Assembly: GCA_015548865.1 (NCBI GenBank)
Contig: JADMXW010000032.1
Coordinates: 1 to 39,037 of the forward strand
Length of the DNA stretch: 39,037 nt
Direction: 5' to 3'
Origin: Serratia marcescens
GTDB taxonomy: Bacteria; Pseudomonadota; Gammaproteobacteria; Enterobacterales; Enterobacteriaceae
The position numbers and the translations under genes are program-made. The notes under the pieces are model-generated. The model had not been told where the DNA came from. It did not search any database and saw only the letters and a list, made by a program, of their open reading frames with translations. This document shows positions 22,044-30,472 of the stretch, piece after piece (positions within the stretch are counted from its first letter, which is position 1; every line of letters starts with the position of its first letter).

Positions 22044-23312
22044 ATGACAGACGCATCTACAATAGACGCAGTTCAACCAAAGGCAAGACGCTTATCATTT
22101 AAAGAGCTTCCAGGGTTTGATATTTCTGCTGAAGCACTTCTCAAAATTATCGAAATGCCGTGTATGGTTATTCGCCGGTCTCCTGCAATGAAAGTACTGG
22201 AGATGATCACGCTGCGGTTACGTGGGGATTGTCTTTCTGCCCTTGGCATTGACTTAAACTCTGCCCAAATTACCAGTAAAGGGACGGTATCGGGGGGCAA
22301 TGGTGATATGGACGTATCAGTACCTGCAACACAACTCTTTTCTTTAATCCGCAACATGCGCGGCGAAGATGAAATTAACGTCCGCTTCCATGCGGCAAAA
22401 AACCATCTTGTCATTCGCACCGACAAAAACTCCTATAACATCCCGGTTTGCTTAGACCATATACCCGAAATTCAGGCTGAGACGCTGGAACATAATTACA
22501 GCGTTTACTTTCCAACGCAGATGCTGAGTCAGATTATCAAGCGTGTCAGCCACGCTGCGGCTCAGAACGATGTCCGCTTTTATATGAATGGGGTCTACCT
22601 CGGTATCGATAATGGCCAATTTATTGCTGTAGCCACTGATGGACATCGTATGGCCGTCAGTTCTCATGATATCGACTTCAGCGATGACGTGGGCGATGAG
22701 ATTCAATCTCCGACAGCTCCTACCTCTATCAGTAACACGAATGCAGGTGTGATTTTACCCAACGGGGTTTTCCCCGTGCTCCATAAAATCCTGAGCGGTA
22801 GCCAGGGTCAATTCAAAATTGACTACAGCAACCGTAACCTGACATTTACGCTCGGAAGCCATACAGTCATTTCAAATCTTGTCGATGGCCGTTACCCGGA
22901 CTGGAAGCGCGTGGCCAGCACGGTAGCCAAAAATACTGAACTGTTTAAGGTTGATCCTTCTGAACTCACCACCGCACTAAAACGCGCAACCCCATTGCTT
23001 AAAGAGGGCTCGCCAAACAACACCAGTGTTTGTGTGATGTCATTCAAAGACAACGCCCTACAGCTTAAGTCGCCCGGCTCAAATGCAATCAGTTGCAAAG
23101 AGGTGATGGACATTGCGAAAGAGGCAGGCGAGCCCGAAACAATTGTTGATATCGGTATGAATGCCGATTACCTCCTGGAATCACTGGCAAGCCTGGGGGC
23201 GTGTTCGGAAGAAGGAGAAGCCGCACAGATTGCTTTGCGTGATACAACGACCGGCATATTGATTTCAGTAAACAAAAACAATTACGACATCATCATGCCT
23301 GTCCGTGTCTGA
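22044..23312 (+). CDS. dnaN: DNA polymerase III beta-like sliding clamp
   Basis: 422 residues from ATG 22044, with GGGAGA upstream. Host DnaN has 366; the extra length is an N-terminal extension of about 35 residues plus loop insertions. Family marks are RFYMNGVYLGIDNGQFIAVATDGHRMAVSS, the LVDGRYPDWKRV strand and the C-terminal MPVRV (MPMRL in E. coli), which lines the partner-binding pocket. The clamp encircles DNA and tethers polymerases. A plasmid version could serve plasmid replication or recruit the plasmid UmuC, whose QLDLF motif is the standard clamp ligand. It has its own TTCGTC-type promoter and terminator, so expression is separate from the dam operon. Confidence 0.93.
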   Translation: MTDASTIDAVQPKARRLSFKELPGFDISAEALLKIIEMPCMVIRRSPAMKVLEMITLRLRGDCLSALGIDLNSAQITSKGTVSGGNGDMDVSVPATQLFSLIRNMRGEDEINVRFHAAKNHLVIRTDKNSYNIPVCLDHIPEIQAETLEHNYSVYFPTQMLSQIIKRVSHAAAQNDVRFYMNGVYLGIDNGQFIAVATDGHRMAVSSHDIDFSDDVGDEIQSPTAPTSISNTNAGVILPNGVFPVLHKILSGSQGQFKIDYSNRNLTFTLGSHTVISNLVDGRYPDWKRVASTVAKNTELFKVDPSELTTALKRATPLLKEGSPNNTSVCVMSFKDNALQLKSPGSNAISCKEVMDIAKEAGEPETIVDIGMNADYLLESLASLGACSEEGEAAQIALRDTTTGILISVNKNNYDIIMPVRV

Positions 23313-23340
23313 CAAAACGCTCTCGTTTTGTCGGCCTTTT
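23312..23340 (+). terminator. Intrinsic terminator after dnaN
   Basis: Perfect stem ACAAAACG/CGTTTTGT (23312-23331) and a short T-run at 23337-23340. It overlaps the dnaN stop by one base. Confidence 0.72.
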
Positions 23341-23462
23341 CGAAATAGCCAATTTCATGGGCGTGATAACGTTAAAACAAGCTTCCTGACGGGATGGCTA
23401 TATGCCATCTCGCTCCCATTGGTCGCGATCACTGCGTCCTAATATTCTGGAGCCAGAATGAA
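23341..23462 (+). other. Intergenic region before dam
   Basis: A hairpin-like sequence GATGGC/GCCATC lies at about 23394-23411. No TTCGTC element is found, so dam may use a different promoter. GTGATAAC near 23362-23369 could be a -10 region. Confidence 0.3.
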
Positions 23463-24284
23463 ATGAAAAGCGTTCTGAAGTGGGTAGGAGCCAAACACAA
23501 CATTATGGCAAGTCTTAAGCATGTACTACCGAAAGGTGGTCGGCTTATTGAGCCCTTTGGCGGTTCAGGCGCTGTAATGATGAATACGAATTACCCAGAA
23601 TACATTTTGGCCGATATTAATAGCGACCTGATCGATACATACCAGAGTATTTTTAAGTCGCCTGAAAAGGTACTTTCTGAGCTTAAACGCCTTTACTGTC
23701 TCGGGCGTTCTGAGGACGCCTATTATGAGCTGCGAAGCCAGTTCAATAATCATGATAGTGCAAGTGACACTCAAGCTGCTCTGTTTATCTATCTGAATAG
23801 GTTTGGCCATCGCGGACTATGCCGATACAACCGGAAAGGCATCTTTAACGTCCCCTGGGGTTATTACGCCAACCCCTATCTCCCAGAGACAGAGTTATAC
23901 GCAATGGCTGAGAAAATGTCCTCAGCAACTTTACTTTGCGCCAGCTTCCAGACCACGCTATCAATGGCCCGCCCGGGTGATGTGGTGTATTGCGACCCAC
24001 CATATGTTAATCCCGGCAGATTCACGGCTTACCATGCCAGCGGTTTTACACCCGCTATGCAGATTGAGCTTACCAAACTGCTCCAGTTGCTGCCTGAACG
24101 CGGGGTTCATGTCATCGCATCATGCCACGATGCGCCTGATATTCGTGAGCTTTATCAAGCCTTCGCTATTCATGGTGTGACTGCCCGGAGAAGCATATTT
24201 AAAGGCAGCGGGGATGGGAAAAAAGCTTCAGAAATCTTCGCGGTCAAATTAGCGGATAACTCGAAAAAGGGAGCTGCGGCATGA
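23463..24284 (+). CDS. dam: Dam-like DNA adenine methyltransferase (D12 class)
   Basis: 273 residues. Motif X is KWVGAKHNIM, the SAM-binding motif I is IEPFGGSGAV, and the catalytic motif IV is DPPY (VVYCDPPYVNPGRF). The layout and length are those of the Dam/DpnM family, which methylates N6 of adenine, usually at GATC. ATG 23463 aligns with the family start; the 23 residues before it in frame do not. The C-terminal KGSGDGKKASEIFAVK matches the end of phage-type Dam. It overlaps the next gene by four bases (ATGA). It may protect plasmid DNA from restriction or control replication; specificity is not proven. Confidence 0.93.
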   Translation: MKSVLKWVGAKHNIMASLKHVLPKGGRLIEPFGGSGAVMMNTNYPEYILADINSDLIDTYQSIFKSPEKVLSELKRLYCLGRSEDAYYELRSQFNNHDSASDTQAALFIYLNRFGHRGLCRYNRKGIFNVPWGYYANPYLPETELYAMAEKMSSATLLCASFQTTLSMARPGDVVYCDPPYVNPGRFTAYHASGFTPAMQIELTKLLQLLPERGVHVIASCHDAPDIRELYQAFAIHGVTARRSIFKGSGDGKKASEIFAVKLADNSKKGAAA

Positions 24285-24511
24285 AACGCTTCCATTGTTC
24301 TGAAAAGCTGCATAACCCAGAGACTGAGAAATTTTGTCAGGATATCGCCGAACAATATCGGACAGCACCTGATATTGCCGTGGCGCAGTTTAAACAAGTG
24401 CTGAGCTCTAAGCCTCTAACTTACTGGGAGTGTGTCGTGATCCGCGAGCGTGTCTCTGACCTTATTAAAATTAATCAAGCAACAGCTGAGGGCCACGATG
24501 AGCCAATTTAA
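24281..24511 (+). CDS. Small hypothetical protein between dam and rdgC
   Basis: 76 residues, overlapping dam by four bases and rdgC by 14, so all three are translationally coupled. Helical and charged, with no zinc or membrane motif. No family recognised. Confidence 0.68.
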   Translation: MKRFHCSEKLHNPETEKFCQDIAEQYRTAPDIAVAQFKQVLSSKPLTYWECVVIRERVSDLIKINQATAEGHDEPI

Positions 24512-25481
24512 ACCCAAAAGCCTTGTAGTCTACCGCATCCAAAAAGCTCTGGAATTAGACAAGCTGGATGAACAGTTAAGTGAGTTGAAATACACTCCCT
24601 GCGGGCCTAATGATATGGCACGGTCAGGATGGATCCCGCCATTGGGTGAAGATGTCGAGCTGTTAAAGCATGAGTCGAATAATCTCATTCTTCTGACTGT
24701 TAAGCACGAATCGAAAATACTTCCTCCCGCGACCATCAAAGAAATTGTGCGAACCCGGGTTCAGAAACTGGAGAAAGAGCAAAACCGCAGGCTAAAGAAA
24801 ATGGAGATCCAGGCCGTCAACGATGCCGTGCTCGCTGAGCTCATACCAAAGGCTTTCAGCAAATACAGCACTACAAACATTTGGGTGGATACTAAATCAC
24901 GTCTACTGCTTGTTGAGACCACCAGCCATAAAAAAGCAGATGATGTAACAGCTTTGCTACGTAAAACTATTGGCTCACTTCCAATTATCCCATTCACGCT
25001 GGAAACGCCGGTAGAACTGACGTTAACAGAGTGGGTCAAAACAGGAAGTCTGCCGCCTGGCCTAGCTTTATGCGACGAAGCCACGCTCAAAGATGTGCTC
25101 GAAAACGGGGGGGTCGTTACAACAAAACGCCAGGATTTGATATGTGATGAGATCGCTCATCACATCGAGGCCGGAAAGCTTGTGACAAAGGTTGCACTGG
25201 GCTGGATGAACCAGATGTTTTTCATCCTGAATGACAATTTCATCTTTTCACGACTGACCTTTACGGAAGAACTTATTGAACAGAACGATGACATTTCGCC
25301 AGAAGATCACGCCCAAAGATTTGATGCCGATTTCGTTTTGTTTACCTCTGTTGTTATGGAGGTTCTGGACACAATGATAAAAGCCCTCGGGGGTGAAAGC
25401 CCAGGACTCATCACAACGCCGTCAGACGAACAACAAGGTGTCGCGGCAGAAGCCAAACAACCAGAAAAAACCTTCCATTAA
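24498..25481 (+). CDS. rdgC: RdgC recombination-associated protein
   Basis: 327 residues against 303 in E. coli. Near-identical motifs are YTPCGPNDMARSGWIPPLG (N-terminal), ESKILPPATIKEIV, LIPKAFSKYSTTNIWVDT, GSLPIIPFTLETPVELTLTEW and DDISPEDHAQRFDADFVL. RdgC forms a ring on double-stranded DNA and limits RecA-driven recombination. ATG 24498 matches the family start. A 25-residue C-terminal extension is unlike the chromosomal form. In an operon with dam it may protect the plasmid from RecA-dependent rearrangement or modulate SOS. Confidence 0.96.
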   Translation: MSQFKPKSLVVYRIQKALELDKLDEQLSELKYTPCGPNDMARSGWIPPLGEDVELLKHESNNLILLTVKHESKILPPATIKEIVRTRVQKLEKEQNRRLKKMEIQAVNDAVLAELIPKAFSKYSTTNIWVDTKSRLLLVETTSHKKADDVTALLRKTIGSLPIIPFTLETPVELTLTEWVKTGSLPPGLALCDEATLKDVLENGGVVTTKRQDLICDEIAHHIEAGKLVTKVALGWMNQMFFILNDNFIFSRLTFTEELIEQNDDISPEDHAQRFDADFVLFTSVVMEVLDTMIKALGGESPGLITTPSDEQQGVAAEAKQPEKTFH

Positions 25482-25492
25482 AGGGCTGAGAG

Positions 25493-26371
25493 ATGATTAC
25501 AGCTACAGAACTCCAAGAGTTATCACGCCAGGTTGAAAATGCTAACATTGCCCGAGCCCTGGCAGTTAAAGAGTTGGTTAAAGAGACAAGAGATCGTCAG
25601 TTTTCATTGTGGGCGCTATTTATTGGTCTCTTCAGAGAGACACCGGCGCGAAAAAAGCTGAACGAATGTGAATTGCATCTTAACCTGCTGCTGCCAAAAT
25701 GCAGGAGCATCTTTCTTCAATACGTAGTTATGTCCTCGTTGGAAGAAATTTCGAAATCACCAGATTGTGAGATTTATCAGCATCTAGTCAACTGCTGGAA
25801 AGAAGCTCAGATAAAATATAACGAGTCAGGCAGACGACTCAAACTTGCAGAAAATGCCCGTGAACTATTAAAAACAGCAAAGGATGAATGTAATAGTGCT
25901 TCCACAACTGAATTTCTGGATATGGTTACTACCAGTAAAGCAATATCCATACTTTCAGCAATAGACACATCCTCTGCGAGTAGTTCGTTAAAGAGAGCTA
26001 TGGGTGCGCTTAAGCGATTAGCAGATGAAATGCCTGCCCGGCAATCACCTATTGATTCAAATTTACCAGATGACACGCTTGATCTGTTTGTCGATCTGAC
26101 TATAAATCCTGTTATCGATATTCTCTCCTGGTTAAATATTGAAAAGCTGGATAATGCCGAAGTGCAGTGCAGCAAAGCCTTAAAGAAACTTCAGACGTTA
26201 TTAGGACAACTGGGTGCTGAGCATGATTTGAGAACTAAGGATTATCAATCTCAATTAGATACGCTTAAGAGAATTGAACAACCATACATCAAAAAGGTGA
26301 TGCGGCATATACCCGAAAATATGAAGTTCAAGGAGCCTGAGTATCTCCAGACTATAGGAATGAACCCATGA
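25493..26371 (+). CDS. Helical hypothetical protein
   Basis: 292 residues, nearly all alpha-helical and charged, with long amphipathic helices (RQVENANIARALAVKELVKE, then SGRRLKLAENARELLKTAKD) that may form a coiled coil. A hydrophobic stretch FSLWALFIGLF near residue 40 could touch membrane. It overlaps the following DUF2726-like gene by four bases, suggesting the two act together. No family recognised. Confidence 0.68.
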   Translation: MITATELQELSRQVENANIARALAVKELVKETRDRQFSLWALFIGLFRETPARKKLNECELHLNLLLPKCRSIFLQYVVMSSLEEISKSPDCEIYQHLVNCWKEAQIKYNESGRRLKLAENARELLKTAKDECNSASTTEFLDMVTTSKAISILSAIDTSSASSSLKRAMGALKRLADEMPARQSPIDSNLPDDTLDLFVDLTINPVIDILSWLNIEKLDNAEVQCSKALKKLQTLLGQLGAEHDLRTKDYQSQLDTLKRIEQPYIKKVMRHIPENMKFKEPEYLQTIGMNP

Positions 26372-26970
26372 CTCTAAAATATATAATCGCTCTCGCAATA
26401 TTTCTGACATTTGTGTGCTTTGCAGCTTTCATACTTATCTACGCGAGTCGAACAAAACGAGAACAACAACAAACTCAGCAACCTTTGGACGAGCATGATC
26501 AGCAGGCAGATATTAATGCCGATGCCGACGAGAACGCCGCACTTGATGGGTTGAGCGAGTACTTCATCAAAAAAAATTCGATATTGCCAAAAGTCCTGAT
26601 GGATCTTTATGTGCGCTTGAGTGCGGTGTTCAATGGTCAGTACATTATCGCACCCCAGGTGCTTGCCCGGGACTTAGTAGAGCTGGAGCTCGAAGATGAA
26701 CCGGTTGCCCCGGTTGACGTACTTCAGGCGCAACAGTACGCAGATGAATTCGTGTTCGATTTTGTTCTCTCCGATGCGCATACCGGGGAACTAGTGCTAG
26801 CAATGATCAATGAAGATGCTATCAGCGCTCAGCCTGAAGGAGAGTTCATTATTGCCCTTTTTAAAAGAACTCACATTCCTGTCTTTCGCTATGAAACGTT
26901 GTCAGGCTTGGACGATAACGCCCTGGCAGTCAACATCGCTGAATCAATAGACGATGGCCGATTCTCTTAG
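26368..26970 (+). CDS. Membrane-anchored DUF2726-like protein
   Basis: 200 residues. One N-terminal membrane helix (YIIALAIFLTFVCFAAFILIYA) is followed by a Gln/Asp/Ala-rich linker and a cytoplasmic domain. The domain (EYFIKKNSILPKVLMDLYVRLSAVF, then FDFVLSDAHTGELVLAMINED, then KRTHIPVFRYETL) resembles DUF2726, a restriction-endonuclease-like fold, but the usual acidic core IELDD reads AMINED, so activity is doubtful. It is coupled to the gene upstream; the HNH gene follows 18 bases later. Confidence 0.6.
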   Translation: MTLKYIIALAIFLTFVCFAAFILIYASRTKREQQQTQQPLDEHDQQADINADADENAALDGLSEYFIKKNSILPKVLMDLYVRLSAVFNGQYIIAPQVLARDLVELELEDEPVAPVDVLQAQQYADEFVFDFVLSDAHTGELVLAMINEDAISAQPEGEFIIALFKRTHIPVFRYETLSGLDDNALAVNIAESIDDGRFS

Positions 26971-26988
26971 TTCCACAAGGAATTTATT

Positions 26989-27417
26989 ATGTCTCTGTCA
27001 AAAAAACAAAGAATAGTACTGAGGGCTAAATTTGGTGGTCGATGTGCATATTGTGGCGAGGTACTGAAAGAAAAAGGTTGGCACGCTGATCACGTAGAAC
27101 CTGTGCTAAGGAAATCCGTCCAGGATATGCAAGCTGCGGCCAGAGGGAAATTTAAGCTTAAGGCTACCGGTGAAGTGTTTAATGAAAGTGCCAACTGCTT
27201 AGAAAATCTTTTCCCAGCCTGTGCGCCCTGCAATCTGCTCAAAACAACATATTCACTGGAAATGTTCCGCAAACAAATAAGTTTACAGGTTGAAAGGGCA
27301 CGGAAGAGTAGTATGAATTTCAGAACGGCAGAAAGATTCGGCCAGATAAGCATTGTAGAGAAACCCATTGTTTTCTGGTTTGAACAGTATTCAGAGAAAA
27401 ATGGTGCTATCAAATAA
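26989..27417 (+). CDS. HNH endonuclease
   Basis: 142 residues. Cys19-x2-Cys22 (CAYCG), the HADHVEPV core with His32/Asp34/His35, and the second pair CAPCN form the zinc-stabilised beta-beta-alpha-metal HNH fold; the catalytic residue is His35. HNH proteins of this size are nicking or double-strand nucleases in phages, restriction systems and mobile elements. It starts at 26989 with AAGG upstream and ends the dam-rdgC unit. Target unknown; no methylase partner other than Dam is close. Confidence 0.85.
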   Translation: MSLSKKQRIVLRAKFGGRCAYCGEVLKEKGWHADHVEPVLRKSVQDMQAAARGKFKLKATGEVFNESANCLENLFPACAPCNLLKTTYSLEMFRKQISLQVERARKSSMNFRTAERFGQISIVEKPIVFWFEQYSEKNGAIK

Positions 27418-27458
27418 ACGACTAATTTAACATTATCATGGCGCGTATCGCGCACTGC

Positions 27459-27486
27459 TTCGTCAAATATTCAGCCGTGATAATAT
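27459..27486 (+). promoter_or_regulatory. TTCGTC-type promoter before 27515
   Basis: TTCGTC at 27459-27464 followed by AA, with TAATAT at 27481-27486 (16-bp spacer). Confidence 0.5.
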
Positions 27487-27514
27487 TGTTTAGTAGGCCC
27501 ATTACGGAGCGTAT

Positions 27515-27997
27515 ATGACTAATCATACAAACTGGACTGGAGACCTGACCGAAGGCGCAACTATATTTGTAGCCACACCAGATGGCCAGCTCAGCAAATG
27601 TAGAGTCGAGTCCGTTCGAGACCGACATTTCTCGGTCGAGGGTATTGAACGTGAATTCGATAAGTTGAATGCCTGCTCAGTTGATGGGTTACTACACTCT
27701 TACCCCGACGATTTCGAGTCGAGGGAGTTATTTGGTCTGTGCCAGCAAAAAAACAGGCTCAAGTCTCTGCAAATTGATTCATTATCGTTACAGCAAGTCC
27801 AGTACATGCTGGCTGGCCTGGAACTTGCCAGGAAGAGATATGGATACCAGTACCGAGGCAGCAAAGCCGTAGATACCAATCAGAAGGGTAGACTGGCCAT
27901 GAGCATTGATGATTCGCTTCACCCAATTCAGATCGCTTATATACTGGCAGGTTTAAAATTATCTCTCCTTCAAACAGAGGTGAACCATGACTGCTAA
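27515..27997 (+). CDS. Hypothetical protein with two internal repeats
   Basis: 160 residues behind CGGAGCGT. The N-terminal 50 residues look like a small beta-barrel (GATIFVATPDGQLSKCRVESV). The C-terminal half contains a duplicated helix: SLQQVQYMLAGLELA at about 91-105 and HPIQIAYILAGLKLS at about 137-151. Its end overlaps the next gene by 11 bases. No family recognised. Confidence 0.68.
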   Translation: MTNHTNWTGDLTEGATIFVATPDGQLSKCRVESVRDRHFSVEGIEREFDKLNACSVDGLLHSYPDDFESRELFGLCQQKNRLKSLQIDSLSLQQVQYMLAGLELARKRYGYQYRGSKAVDTNQKGRLAMSIDDSLHPIQIAYILAGLKLSLLQTEVNHDC

Positions 27998-28427
27998 CCA
28001 ACGTAAACGTCCTTCGCGTAACAATCGAGCTGTCCAGTTAACGTCCGAGCAGCTGGTAGAAGCGAAGACGCTTGACCTGAAAGCCCACCATTCGTTTAAA
28101 AACCTTATGGGTCTTGCTGCAATCAGTGTCGTGGTGTTTGTCTGTCTTGGCTCCTTGATCCATAAACAACGCTCAGTAATGAACGAATGGGACCTGGGTG
28201 AAGTGATCAGAGGCGTTGATTTGAAAGCCGGAACCCTCGCAAAAAACAACTTTTTCATCACCAACAAAGGGCAGTTTGAAGCAAGTGGCGTTACAGTGTC
28301 ACTTACGGGTACAAAACTGAAATTACAGCAGCATCAGGACGGAAAATATTACGTTTGTAATTCTGCAACAGGTGATTGTGTTCTGGTATCCGATGTACAA
28401 GCTGAAAAAATTCGTGACCAGCTGTAG
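27987..28427 (+). CDS. Single-pass membrane protein
   Basis: 146 residues, translationally coupled to the gene upstream. A basic N-terminus (RKRPSRNNR) precedes one membrane helix (LMGLAAISVVVFVCLGSLI, about 40-58). The C-terminal 85 residues would be periplasmic and carry two cysteines (YVCNSATGDCV) likely to form a disulfide. No family recognised. Confidence 0.7.
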   Translation: MTANQRKRPSRNNRAVQLTSEQLVEAKTLDLKAHHSFKNLMGLAAISVVVFVCLGSLIHKQRSVMNEWDLGEVIRGVDLKAGTLAKNNFFITNKGQFEASGVTVSLTGTKLKLQQHQDGKYYVCNSATGDCVLVSDVQAEKIRDQL

Positions 28428-28478
28428 CGAGGGGAAAATATCGGTTACTGTCACCGGTAACCGAAGGAACCTTCGTAT

Positions 28479-29063
28479 ATGTCACGACAAGAAGCCGCAA
28501 CGCAGTTATTTATGTCTGCACCACCAGCAAGTATTGATGTCGTTATTGAGCAGCTGGAAAGGGACGCTCAAGCAGCCGGTATCGATATCCATACAATCTC
28601 TGTAATGGCCAGCCTGTTACGTGATCGAATAGAAGCATACAGTGACGTGCTTAAAATCGAGCCTGAGCGGGTGATACACGCACTTGAGGTACTGCGAGGT
28701 ACGGAAGTGCCGTGGGCTTTTTACACTCCGTCCAGGCTACCTGAGCTTGAAGATGTTCATTGCTGGGAAACTCCTCACGATTTTGACCAAGACCTAGGTG
28801 AACACCAGCTGCGGCGCTATATTTGCCCTAAATGCGAGCATGAATCAACCGACCCAATGCGCTGCACGGCTGGCCATGCTCCTGGAGTTAACCAGTATCC
28901 TGAAAGCTGTGATGCCACTATCTGGAATTCGCCCGATTCTTGGGATAGTATTAACCCTATAATAAAATTAATTATCAAATCTACGTTCCTGGCTGACCTG
29001 ACTGTTCATACAATCTTCTATCCGAAAGGGTTGAAGCTTCCTGAAATTCAGGACGTTGAGTAG
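28479..29063 (+). CDS. Hypothetical zinc-binding protein
   Basis: 194 residues with GAAGGAA upstream. The N-terminal 90 residues are helical. A CPKCEHESTDPMRC motif near residues 115-128 and a later ESCDATIW supply possible zinc ligands. A hydrophobic patch (PIIKLIIKSTFLADLTV) is near the C-terminus. It is the last gene of its unit before a strong terminator. No family recognised. Confidence 0.65.
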   Translation: MSRQEAATQLFMSAPPASIDVVIEQLERDAQAAGIDIHTISVMASLLRDRIEAYSDVLKIEPERVIHALEVLRGTEVPWAFYTPSRLPELEDVHCWETPHDFDQDLGEHQLRRYICPKCEHESTDPMRCTAGHAPGVNQYPESCDATIWNSPDSWDSINPIIKLIIKSTFLADLTVHTIFYPKGLKLPEIQDVE

Positions 29064-29109
29064 TCTGCTTCGGGCTCTGTGATCTGATAGTTATATATAC
29101 CTCATTTAA

Positions 29110-29136
29110 GACCCCTTACTGGGGTCTCTTTTTTTG
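29110..29136 (+). terminator. Strong intrinsic terminator
   Basis: Perfect stem GACCCC/GGGGTC with loop TTACT (29110-29126), then T-rich sequence to 29135. Ends the 27515-29063 unit. Confidence 0.93.
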
Positions 29137-29204
29137 GACTTCCGCCGTGCTATGTACTTCACGGTATCCCCAAATATCCCGGCTTATGTAGTTCGTCGAT
29201 TTGC

Positions 29205-29233
29205 TTCGTCACCTGCCATACCTGTCTCATAAT
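29205..29233 (+). promoter_or_regulatory. TTCGTC-type promoter before the DUF4942 gene
   Basis: TTCGTC at 29205-29210 followed by AC, 17-bp spacer, CATAAT at 29228-29233. A second TTCGTC lies 13 bases upstream at 29192-29197. Confidence 0.62.
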
Positions 29234-29254
29234 TTCTCTATTTGGAGAAATCTG

Positions 29255-30431
29255 ATGAACCTACCGACAGCTGTATTAGCGAATAACGATGAAAATGAAT
29301 CAGACGTCCTCAGCCTTTATGCTAATCCCGTAGACAGTCAAAGTGGCCTCATTGAACATGACGGCTTTCAAAAACTAAATGCCATGCGCGATCTGCTGGT
29401 GGAATACAACACAACACTGAAGCACATGCAGGCCATGTATGATGCAGTGATGCGGAACCGGCATGATGAAGCATGGCGCATGTTCTGTGATTCTTGTGAC
29501 AATTCCATCAAATATACGCTGGCTGTAGAAAATTTGTTCTGTATAGAACGGGCCCGCTGTGCTCTCGATGAAAAGTACTGGCAAAAGCTGCTCGATCTGA
29601 CCGGCGTAAAACCATTTATGCCCACCGAAAGATACGATGACTGGAACGAAGGATTAAGGGCATGGCGAAAATCATCAGAATCAAATTTTGAGAAGCTTAA
29701 GCCTGTACCCTTCAACGAAGAAAGTATCTTTTCTACCGCATTCGCATTGAATGAAGAGAAAAAAGACTACTTCGCCCAGATGGTTCATGGTGTGTTTGAA
29801 AAGCTCTCCGCTCTGCATAAGACTAACCGTGCCCAGGGCTTCAGCAACAAACTCATCATAGCCAGCTGCTTACCAAGTAGAGATAACCGCAGATCCTATG
29901 ACTATCTCAACTATTTTAATGACCTTCGTAAGGTTATTGGACTGATGTATGGACGAAGCGGTGCTGAGGATGTGAATTCGGCTGCGGTCAAAGAGTACAT
30001 GATGAGTAACCCTGGCGAATGGGTAAGTATTGATAACGATAGTCTTAAAGTGAAGGGGTTTATTAACGGCAATGTGCATATCCTGATTGAGGAGGAAACT
30101 TGTGACAATCTCAATCTGGTACTATCCCATTTAATGCCAGGCTGCATTCCTCTCGATCGCCGATACACCACCGGCCATAACTCCGCAAGAACTGTAAAAA
30201 CCAATGAATATCGGTCGCAGTTGATATCATTCTCTGCTGTTAACTCCTTAATATCATATGCCACTGACCATTTGAACGCGGGCAAACACCTGTCACCGGG
30301 GCCGCACACTTTTATCCTGCGGGACAACCAGTCTGTTAGTGAGAAAAAAGAACTGGTGAACATATGGGAGTCATTGGGTGCTGTCAGAAGATATAGAGAA
30401 GTATATGACTTTGACTTTAGCCCCGTTGAAG
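29255..30431 (+). pseudogene. DUF4942-methyltransferase gene, 5' part (interrupted by IS66-family element)
   Basis: The start is ATG 29255 behind TTTGGAGA. The first 390 residues carry a DUF4942-like domain: MRDLLVEYNTTLKHM near the start and, at about 260-300, the signature VKGFINGNVHILIEEETCDNLNLVLSHLM (family pattern: fKNGNlHl...lN.lL). At 30431 the reading frame runs into the IS66 element and stops 35 bases inside it (30466). Removing the element and one copy of the 8-bp duplication joins this frame directly to the methyltransferase frame at 32877, giving an intact 569-residue protein. It had a TTCGTC-type promoter. Translated alone, the fragment lacks all catalytic motifs. Confidence 0.85.
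30424..30431. repeat. Target site duplication, left copy (CGTTGAAG)
   Basis: CGTTGAAG immediately precedes the left terminal repeat of the IS66-family element and is repeated exactly at 32869-32876. Eight bases is the duplication length typical of IS66. Confidence 0.95.
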
Positions 30432-30472
30432 GTAAGCGTGCAGTGAGAACCGTATTGACGAAGTGAAGCTGG

